Assembly (NCBI GenBank): GCA_037138755.1 | Contig: JBAXHT010000001.1 | Coordinates: 1,025,805 to 1,089,804 of the forward strand | DNA from: Armatimonadota bacterium | GTDB taxonomy: Bacteria > Armatimonadota > Fimbriimonadia > Fimbriimonadales > Fimbriimonadaceae | Reading direction: 5' to 3' | DNA: 64,000 nucleotides | In this document: positions 58,547 to 64,000 of the stretch, piece by piece | How the letters are laid out: each line of letters starts with the position of its first letter | Numbering within the stretch: the first letter of the stretch is position 1 | Notes under the pieces: model-generated | What the model saw: only the letters and a program-made list of their open reading frames with translations | The model's database searches: none | Told to the model about the DNA's origin: nothing | Made by a program: the position numbers and the translations under genes

Positions 58547-59311
58547 TTAAACGGCCATGACGTTGTAGCCGCTGTCAACGAAGATAATCTGGGCGGAGAC
58601 GCCTTTGCTGAGATCGCTGATCAGATACAGAGCGGCTCCGGCGGCTTCTTCTTGGCCGTATTCGCGTTTGAGCGGGGCGGTGTTTTGGACGGATTTGATG
58701 AAGTCGCTGAGTCCGCTCACGCCTCGGCCCGAGATGGTGTTGACGGGGCCGGGGGAGACGGTGTTGACGCGGATTCCGCGGTCGCCAAGTTCGGTGGCGA
58801 GGTAGCGGACGCTGCTCTCCAAGGCGGCTTTGCAGAGGCCCATCACCTTGTAGTTGTTCATCACCCGGGTGCTACCGATGTAGCTGAGGGTGACGATGCT
58901 ACTGTCTTCCTTCATCAGCGGCTCGAGGGTTTGGCAGGTCTTGATCATCGAGTAGACGCTGGCGTTCATCGCCGTATTGAAGTCTTCGAGGGTGGTGTCG
59001 AGAAAGCGACCAGTGAGGGCTTCTTTGGGCGCAAAGCCGACGCTGTGGACCAGGAAGTCGAGCTGGCCCAGCTTGGCTTTGACCTGGTCATGAAGAGCTT
59101 CGTATTGCTCGGCGAACATGAAGTCGACGGTAACCGTCTCGAATCGCTCTCGTCCGTCCAGGAGCTTGTTGACGCCTTCGAGAAGTCGCTCGTTTTGTGC
59201 GCCGACGCCAACGATTGCGCCCTCTTGGTTCGCTCGATCGGCGATCGCCCAGCCGATGGAGTTTTTGTTCGTGACGTTGAGGACGAGACCGGTTTTCCCT
59301 TCGAGAAGCAT
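58547..59311 (-). CDS. fabI: Enoyl-[acyl-carrier-protein] reductase, FabI
   Basis: NADH-dependent reduction of trans-2-enoyl-ACP in the last step of type-II fatty-acid elongation. Nucleotide motif LVLNVTNKNSIGWAIA, SVGFAP, and the catalytic residues Tyr144, Tyr154 and Lys161 in the same spacing as E. coli Tyr146, Tyr156, Lys163. PGPVNTISGRGVSGLSDF is the substrate-loop signature. 254 aa, normal. Start ATG at 59311; the Rieske oxygenase gene is divergent 47 bp away. Target of triclosan-type inhibitors by family. Confidence 0.96.
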   Translation of the reverse strand: MLLEGKTGLVLNVTNKNSIGWAIADRANQEGAIVGVGAQNERLLEGVNKLLDGRERFETVTVDFMFAEQYEALHDQVKAKLGQLDFLVHSVGFAPKEALTGRFLDTTLEDFNTAMNASVYSMIKTCQTLEPLMKEDSSIVTLSYIGSTRVMNNYKVMGLCKAALESSVRYLATELGDRGIRVNTVSPGPVNTISGRGVSGLSDFIKSVQNTAPLKREYGQEEAAGAALYLISDLSKGVSAQIIFVDSGYNVMAV

Positions 59312-59358
59312 GATTTGGATTATGACCGGTTTTGCTGCACCGCGGCTAAACTACAACC

Positions 59359-60441
59359 ATGAGCTACCACGTTGACCCGGAGATCAAGAAAGCTGAAACC
59401 TTGCCTTCGAGTTACTATATTGATCCCTCCGTGTGGTCCGCCGGAAAAGATCGGTACTTCGCGCCTAGTTGGCAGTTCATCGGCGACGACTCGATGGTCA
59501 AAGTTCCGGGGCAGGTTTATCCGTTTGAGCTTTTGCCGGGGTATTTGGATGAGCCGTTGGTGTTGACTCGGGACTCGCAGGATGCTATTCGGTGTTTGAG
59601 TAATGTCTGCACCCACCGAGGGATGCGCCTGTGCGAAGGCGCGGGGAACGAGCGGTTCCTGCGATGCCGGTACCACGGTCGGCGGTTTGGGCTGGACGGG
59701 CAGATGCAGCACATGCCGGAGTTTGAAGGTGTTGAGGGGTTTCCTCGGGCGGAGGATCATCTAACTTCGGTGCCGCTGCATCGGTGGGGGCCGTTACTGT
59801 TCACCTCTTTGAATCCGGCTCGGTCCTTTGAGGAGGAGTTCAAGCCGATGCTTGACCGAATTGGGTGGTTGCCTCTCCACGAGTTTCGACATGATCCGGC
59901 GAATTCTCGGGACTACGTGGTGAAGTGCCACTGGGCGTTGTATTGCGATAACTATCTTGAAGGCTTCCACATCCCGTTCATACACGCCTCACTGAACGAG
60001 GTCTTGGAGTACGAGAACTACAACACGTATTATTACGATTCGTTCAATCTCCAGCTAGCTGAAGCAAAGGGAACCGAGGGCTGCTTTGATCTACCAGCTT
60101 CGTCGCCGGATTTTGGGAAGAACATCTCGGCCTACTACTATTGGCTGTTCCCAAACCAGATGCTCAACTTCTATCCTTGGGGGCTAAGCGTTAATGTTGT
60201 GCGTCCGATCTCGCCGGAGCTCACGCGGGTGTCGTTCATTCGGTACGTCTGGGATGAATCAAAGATCGGTGTCGGTGCGGGTGCGGAGCTTGATCGAGTG
60301 GAACGGGAGGACGAGCAGGTTGTAGAGCTTGTTCAGCGCGGGATGAAGTCGCGGTTCTATTCGACAGGAAGGTTCTCACCGAAGCGGGAGATTGGGACGC
60401 ATCACTTCCATCGGCTGTTGGCGGAGCGTCTGAGCGAGTGA
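59359..60441 (+). CDS. Rieske non-heme iron oxygenase, catalytic subunit (360 aa)
   Basis: The Rieske [2Fe-2S] site is Cys84-His86 and Cys103-His106 in CTHRGMRL and RCRYHG. The catalytic iron motif DNYLEGFHIPFIH gives two His ligands and its bridging Asp. This is the alpha-subunit architecture of ring-hydroxylating and choline/carnitine-type monooxygenases. It needs a reductase and perhaps ferredoxin, none of which are in the window. The GNAT gene starts inside its stop (GTGA), so they are co-translated. Substrate unknown; SRPBCC domain is single and normal length. Confidence 0.9.
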   Translation: MSYHVDPEIKKAETLPSSYYIDPSVWSAGKDRYFAPSWQFIGDDSMVKVPGQVYPFELLPGYLDEPLVLTRDSQDAIRCLSNVCTHRGMRLCEGAGNERFLRCRYHGRRFGLDGQMQHMPEFEGVEGFPRAEDHLTSVPLHRWGPLLFTSLNPARSFEEEFKPMLDRIGWLPLHEFRHDPANSRDYVVKCHWALYCDNYLEGFHIPFIHASLNEVLEYENYNTYYYDSFNLQLAEAKGTEGCFDLPASSPDFGKNISAYYYWLFPNQMLNFYPWGLSVNVVRPISPELTRVSFIRYVWDESKIGVGAGAELDRVEREDEQVVELVQRGMKSRFYSTGRFSPKREIGTHHFHRLLAERLSE

Positions 60442-60965
60442 GCGTGGAACGGCTTGAGCTTGTGTTAGGGGTGTTTGATGAGAGGGATCGCACCGCTCTT
60501 GTGCGCTTATGGACGGACCCTCAAGTGCGAGAGTTTCTCGGCGGGCCGGCTTCGGCGGAGCGGGTAGAAGCAATGCTCTCCAAGTTCTTGACGCCTTCGG
60601 TAGGAAACCCGGATCGCGTCGATTATGCTCTGAGAGATGCAGAGTGTCTGGCGGGCGTCATCACGTTTTCGCCCCACACGGACGGCGGCGACATCGAAGT
60701 ATCTTATCTACTCCTGCCCGAATGGTGGGGTCGAGGAGTCATGCGGTTGGGATTACTCGATGCCTTGCGCGTGTATGCAGAAGAACGTCAGGTGGAGCGT
60801 GTGATCGCAGAAACTCAGGCCGCGAACGAACGCTCATGTCGCCTATTGACTAGGCTCAAGTTTCGTCTAGATCGTGAATTGGTGCGATTTGGAGCCGAGC
60901 AGCACATTTACTCCCTTGCGATGCCTCCGAACGAGCTGCCCCGCTACTTATCTCAGGCCTGGTGA
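60438..60965 (+). CDS. GNAT N-acetyltransferase (175 aa)
   Basis: RimJ/RimL-like: ERLELVLGVFDERDRTALVRL opens the fold, YLLLPEWWGRGVMRLGLLDAL holds the acetyl-CoA loop (WGRGVM), and ETQAANERSCRLLTRLKF is the following strand-helix. GTG start at 60438 overlaps the Rieske oxygenase stop by 4 bp, so it is made with that enzyme. The acceptor cannot be told; modification of the oxygenase's product is only a possibility. Confidence 0.85.
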   Translation: MSVERLELVLGVFDERDRTALVRLWTDPQVREFLGGPASAERVEAMLSKFLTPSVGNPDRVDYALRDAECLAGVITFSPHTDGGDIEVSYLLLPEWWGRGVMRLGLLDALRVYAEERQVERVIAETQAANERSCRLLTRLKFRLDRELVRFGAEQHIYSLAMPPNELPRYLSQAW

Positions 60966-61080
60966 GCTTACGACCCGTCGCGTGCCCAAGGCCAATCCCC
61001 ACCCGAGAAGAGTCCGATCCCGCCGCATTCGCTCTTGGATCAGCCTCTCCTCGGGACCCGTGCCCTACGCGGCGGAGCCG

Positions 61081-61476
61081 CTAGATTTTGCCGTGCGGGA
61101 GTTTTATGGGGTCCGCTGACTTGGTCTGCTCCGCGTAATCCGCTCGTTCCATTCGGTAGAACCCTAGCGAGAAGAGGAGCCACTGGGCGAGGAAACCGGA
61201 GATCGTTGAGCCGAGTTTGTCTTTGATGATGGCTCCGATAAACAAAAAGACAAGCCCTTCGATAAAGAGTTGGAACGAGGCTTTGCTGCGAAAAACTGAC
61301 CAAGGGAGGAGCGGCAGGAGTACGGCAGCACTGAAGTCAGGGGCAGCGTTGCCGCCCGAGAGTCGATTGCTAACCCAACCCGCCCAGGCGTACGAGCTGA
61401 CCAAAACGAACCCAGCCTCTACGGCGAAAAGCGATGCTCTTTTTGAATTGCTTCGGTCCAGGAGTACGCCGGTCAC
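61081..61476 (-). CDS. Hypothetical membrane protein (131 aa)
   Basis: Hydrophobic segments near residues 18-36 (VEAGFVLVSSYAWAGWVS), 48-60, 70-84 (IEGLVFLFIGAII) and 88-108 (ISGFLAQWLLFSLGFYRM) suggest three or four spans. No family recognised. Alone on its strand between the GNAT gene and a 255-aa membrane protein, with 39 bp to the latter. Moderate support from the hydrophobic pattern. Confidence 0.6.
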   Translation of the reverse strand: MTGVLLDRSNSKRASLFAVEAGFVLVSSYAWAGWVSNRLSGGNAAPDFSAAVLLPLLPWSVFRSKASFQLFIEGLVFLFIGAIIKDKLGSTISGFLAQWLLFSLGFYRMERADYAEQTKSADPIKLPHGKI

Positions 61477-61515
61477 AGCTTTATGATACGCGACCCTGAG
61501 TCCTTCCGCATTGCC

Positions 61516-62283
61516 TTAGCCCGGAGAGAACTCCCAATACAGGTACCAGCTACCTTTCAGTCGTCGAAACGCAACTTGAGCTTGCCCAGGAACTGGTTCC
61601 TGGGCGTCGAGAGTTGGAAGGATTGGCGACGGCGTAGCACTAGCGAATGCGAAGCCCTTTCGGGTGTGAGTAGCGAGGAAGAAGTAGGTGCGCCATTGTG
61701 GAAGCAACCAAACTGAACCACGCCTAACGAGCGTTCCTTCGAGGCCGATTTTATCGAAGGTGTCGCGAATTTCCTTTATGGACCTCAGTTGTTGGAGAGA
61801 GCAACTGTCTTCGGGTGGATCGGACCACGATGGGCCTACCCTGTTTATCCCTTTTGATTGGGAGAGGAGTCGTGCCAAGCGATTGAGATGATCTTGGTTA
61901 GAATCAAAACTTGCGACAAGAGCTGAATCCAAGGGCGGTTCGTTGCCGATCCGTGCTGCACGCCGAAGAGTTGCCGGAAATCCAACGAGCCATACAAAGG
62001 TCAGTAATGCACAGAACCACTTGGCTCGAGATGTGGTACGTTCAAGTTTTCCAGGGTCAACCGTGGCTCCCACAATCAGGCTTAGGATGGCGACCCAGGG
62101 TCCTATGAACACAACAGCGAGTCCAAACGCGATTCCCGGGGCTAGTGCCGTGCAAACTAGCAGGAACAAGGATCCGAACCAGATCAGTGAGCAGCAAGCG
62201 GTGAAGATTCTTGTTAAATAAGTTGACGCGACAGACTTAGAGCGCTCGGCGGTTGATGCGTTCAGGTCTTCCCCTCGAGTCAC
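61516..62283 (-). CDS. Hypothetical membrane protein with soluble C-terminal domain (255 aa)
   Basis: Three spans are seen: about 25-45 (IFTACCSLIWFGSLFLLV), 47-75 (GIAFGLAVVFIGPWVAIL) and 88-108 (WFCALLTFVWLVGFPATL). The remaining 145 residues are soluble, with KEIRDTFDKIGLEGTLVRRGSVWLL and an aromatic C-terminus (GSWYLYWEF). No catalytic motif recognised. Lies on the same strand as its two neighbours. Confidence 0.6.
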   Translation of the reverse strand: MTRGEDLNASTAERSKSVASTYLTRIFTACCSLIWFGSLFLLVCTALAPGIAFGLAVVFIGPWVAILSLIVGATVDPGKLERTTSRAKWFCALLTFVWLVGFPATLRRAARIGNEPPLDSALVASFDSNQDHLNRLARLLSQSKGINRVGPSWSDPPEDSCSLQQLRSIKEIRDTFDKIGLEGTLVRRGSVWLLPQWRTYFFLATHTRKGFAFASATPSPILPTLDAQEPVPGQAQVAFRRLKGSWYLYWEFSPG

Positions 62284-62325
62284 CTCTTGATTGTATCAAA
62301 AGTCTGAGTATGATGTCTCGGTGGA

Positions 62326-62856
62326 CTATCGCGGGCCGTTCCCGATCGGAACCCCAACCATTGCCGATAGCAACTCCGCAACCCCCAACGCCTCGGAGTC
62401 CAGGTTGTGTTGAACGATTTGTCCGGGAAGGAAATCGTCCCACATCATCCAGTCGGGCCAGAGGGAGTTGTTGACGAATTCGCCTTGACCGTAAAAGCGA
62501 AAGAGGGTGAGTTCGCGGTCGTCGGTGAGCCAGAGGCCGACTTTGTAGAGGTCCTCGGAGTCGTGAGAGACCCAATCGTTGCCCATCATGTCGTTGTAGG
62601 AGTAGATGATTTCGTGGATGCGGTCGAAGGCAATGACCTTGCGGGAAGTGAACGCCCAGAATCGGCGGTCTTGGATACGGATGATTCGGCTTTTGGGGTC
62701 GATGGAGACTCGGCGTTTGCGTCCGCCGGCGGTAATCAGGGCGGTGCGCCATCCTGATTCGAGGATGAGAAGAGACCCTTCTCGGCGCACGAAGGGCCGC
62801 GGGGCAAAGGCTTTGGTGATGAGCCGAGAGGCGACTGAGCTGAGGATGTCGCTCAT
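62326..62856 (-). CDS. Hypothetical protein (176 aa)
   Basis: Soluble, beta-rich: SLLILESGWRTALIT, KRRVSIDPKSRIIRIQDRRF, ELTLFRFYGQGEFVNN. The repeating short strands are reminiscent of a PH-like or small barrel domain, but the call is weak. The N-terminus is amphipathic (MSDILSSVASRLITKAF). Precedes a 42-bp gap before the membrane protein gene. Function unknown. Confidence 0.7.
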   Translation of the reverse strand: MSDILSSVASRLITKAFAPRPFVRREGSLLILESGWRTALITAGGRKRRVSIDPKSRIIRIQDRRFWAFTSRKVIAFDRIHEIIYSYNDMMGNDWVSHDSEDLYKVGLWLTDDRELTLFRFYGQGEFVNNSLWPDWMMWDDFLPGQIVQHNLDSEALGVAELLSAMVGVPIGNGPR

Positions 62857-62878
62857 CTAGGTTAAGGATAGCTGAATC

Positions 62879-62906
62879 CCCTCTCCGTATTGAGATGGAG
62901 AGGGTT
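62879..62906 (-). terminator. Hairpin after typA
   Basis: CCCTCTCC and GGAGAGGG form a perfect 8-bp stem 10 bp past the stop codon of typA; only GGATT follows on the minus strand, so termination efficiency may be low. Confidence 0.45.
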
Positions 62907-62915
62907 GGCTAGGCA

Positions 62916-64000
62916 TTAGACCAGGACTTCGGCACGCCGTTCGGAGACTCGGCGCTCGGAGTGGTCGAGGACCTTTTTTCGGAAACGAAGCTGCTTCGGC
63001 GTGACCTCAAGAAGCTCGTCGTCGCGGAGCCAGGCGAGAGCTTGCTCAAGCGAGAAGTCCTTGTGCGAGTCCAGAACCGAGGTGGCTTCCGAGTTAGCGG
63101 AGCGGATGTTGTTCGCGGCCTTTTCCCTCGTGCAGTTAACGATCATGTCTTCGTCGCGGCTACAGGCTCCGACGATCATTCCGGCGTAGACTTCGGTCTG
63201 GACTGGGTAGAACAGGGTTCCGCGCTCCTGGACGTCCTCGTAGGCGTATCGCGTGATCTTGCCCGGATCCTTGCTGATCAAGGAACCTTGGGTCCGGCTG
63301 GCAACTTCGCCCTTATATGGCTTGTAGCCGTCGAACAAGGAAGAGATTAAACCAAGGCCGCGCGAGAGGGTCAAGAAGGTGGATCGGAAGCCGATGAGAC
63401 CACGAGTTGGGACGGAGTATTCGAGCGATTGGGTGCCGTTGTCGTTGACGCGCAGGTCGAGCAGGTCGCCCTTTCGGCGGCTCATTTCTTCCATGACCGA
63501 ACCAACTGCGTCCTCGGGGACTTCGAGGGTCGCGATCTCGTAAGGCTCTTCGATCTTGCCGTTATCGTCCTTCTTGTAGATAACTTGTGGTCGCGAGATC
63601 TGCATCTCGTAGCCTTCTCGGCGCATCGTTTCGATGAGGATCGCGAGTTGGAGTTCGCCTCGGGCTTGGGTCTTGACGGTGTCGGTGGCGGCAGTGTTGT
63701 CAATCTTGACCGAAACCGAAACGGCTTCTTCTTTCTCGACTCGCTCGCGAATCTTGTGGATGGTGAGGAATTTACCGCCGTCCTTTCCGCTGAGCGGGGA
63801 GTTGTTGGCGTAAAAGTTCATCGACAGGGTGCTTGGCTCGACCTTAATGGCGGGGAGGGCTTCGCTGGTGTCGTTGTGAGCGATGGTATCGGAGATCAGG
63901 ACGTTGTCGAGACCAGCGAGCATTGCGATCTCGCCAGCGGCGACGGATTCGGTTTCCTTGAGCTGGATTCCCTCGTACGTCCAGAGCTTGGTGACGTTGA
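62916..64000 (-). CDS. typA: Translational GTPase TypA/BipA, 3' part (cut at window edge)
   Basis: The C-terminal part of the ribosome-binding GTPase TypA/BipA, which helps 50S assembly and stress growth. Visible motifs are VSVKIDNTAATDTVKTQARGELQLAILIETMRREG (quoted as ARGELQLAILIETMRREG, domain III), RPQVIYKKDDNGKIEEPYE, then RKGDLLDL, VPTRGLIGFRSTFLT and the BipA-specific C-terminal domain YPVQTEVYAGMIVG with TPKQLRFRKKVLD. The frame continues to the right edge (VTKLWTYEGIQLKETESVAAG), so roughly the N-terminal 250 residues, including the GTPase domain, are outside. Confidence 0.95.
   Translation of the reverse strand, partial: NVTKLWTYEGIQLKETESVAAGEIAMLAGLDNVLISDTIAHNDTSEALPAIKVEPSTLSMNFYANNSPLSGKDGGKFLTIHKIRERVEKEEAVSVSVKIDNTAATDTVKTQARGELQLAILIETMRREGYEMQISRPQVIYKKDDNGKIEEPYEIATLEVPEDAVGSVMEEMSRRKGDLLDLRVNDNGTQSLEYSVPTRGLIGFRSTFLTLSRGLGLISSLFDGYKPYKGEVASRTQGSLISKDPGKITRYAYEDVQERGTLFYPVQTEVYAGMIVGACSRDEDMIVNCTREKAANNIRSANSEATSVLDSHKDFSLEQALAWLRDDELLEVTPKQLRFRKKVLDHSERRVSERRAEVLV

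Noticed and set aside
60874-61119. 81-aa plus-strand ORF after the GNAT gene
   Set aside because: Overlaps the GNAT gene in another frame; Arg/Pro/Ser-rich with no ribosome site.
1-64000. Search for tRNA, rRNA, insertion sequences and prophage genes
   Set aside because: No tRNA-like T-loop/acceptor pattern outside genes and no transposase, integrase or phage structural motif was found by eye.

Overview
The window looks like chromosomal sequence from a free-living, Gram-negative-type heterotroph, most likely an Armatimonadota member near Fimbriimonadales. This rests on family content rather than a marker gene. The clues are a pseudopilin with the [16 protein letters not shown] leader, a PEP-CTERM protein ending in ARRKRNSA, a dockerin-bearing secreted protein, a tricorn-type protease, lipoproteins, menaquinone genes and a B. 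subtilis-type SdhA. I see no rRNA, tRNA, CRISPR array, prophage or insertion sequence. Genes are tightly packed on both strands, often with 4-bp start/stop overlaps, and several convergent pairs share a palindromic stop.

Layout. 1-2.5 kb: an unknown HTH-containing protein coupled to a 56-residue membrane protein, then about 860 bp without a gene. 2.5-9.9 kb: lipoprotein plus glycerate kinase, facing a beta-mannosidase/MFS pair and a GapN-like dehydrogenase. 10-14 kb: SARP-like regulator, GNAT, and a tandem family of small membrane-anchored HTH-like proteins whose third copy has decayed. 14-24.5 kb: RsgA with a structured leader, orphan SdhA, ThuA-like protein, tricorn protease, HAD phosphatase, and a menaquinone pair (MenG/UbiE methyltransferase and polyprenyl synthase). 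24.5-30 kb: GNAT, secreted alpha/beta hydrolase, hybrid histidine kinase and its HD-GYP response regulator. 30-36 kb: two-domain ALDH16-like protein and deoC, then an ECF sigma factor with two exported proteins. 36-41 kb: SecA and an unusual FHA / zinc-ribbon / PH-like / HNH protein. 41-53.8 kb: dockerin and PEP-CTERM proteins, an MFS transporter divergent from a sugar ABC transporter whose binding protein is fused to its permease, DUF429, and two pseudopilin-like proteins. 53.8-64 kb: HI0933-type flavoprotein, small secreted paralogs, a PAD/agmatine-deiminase protein next to a thermospermine-synthase-like enzyme, FabI, a Rieske oxygenase, GNAT, membrane proteins and the 3' part of typA/bipA.

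How genes work together. GapN, glycerate kinase, beta-mannosidase, deoC/ALDH and the ABC transporter point to saccharide and nucleoside scavenging. MenG/UbiE and the polyprenyl synthase supply the quinone used by succinate dehydrogenase. The kinase/HD-GYP pair links a periplasmic sensor to c-di-GMP hydrolysis.

Most interesting for follow-up: a REP/MITE-like repeat family with the arm TGGAGTGCG...CGCTTTT found at five loci, whose full copies end at or within 2 nt of a stop codon; the FHA-HNH protein; the decaying membrane HTH-like operon; a heptamer repeat inside the ALDH16-like gene that could switch reading frame; and the binding-protein/permease fusion with a palindromic operator.
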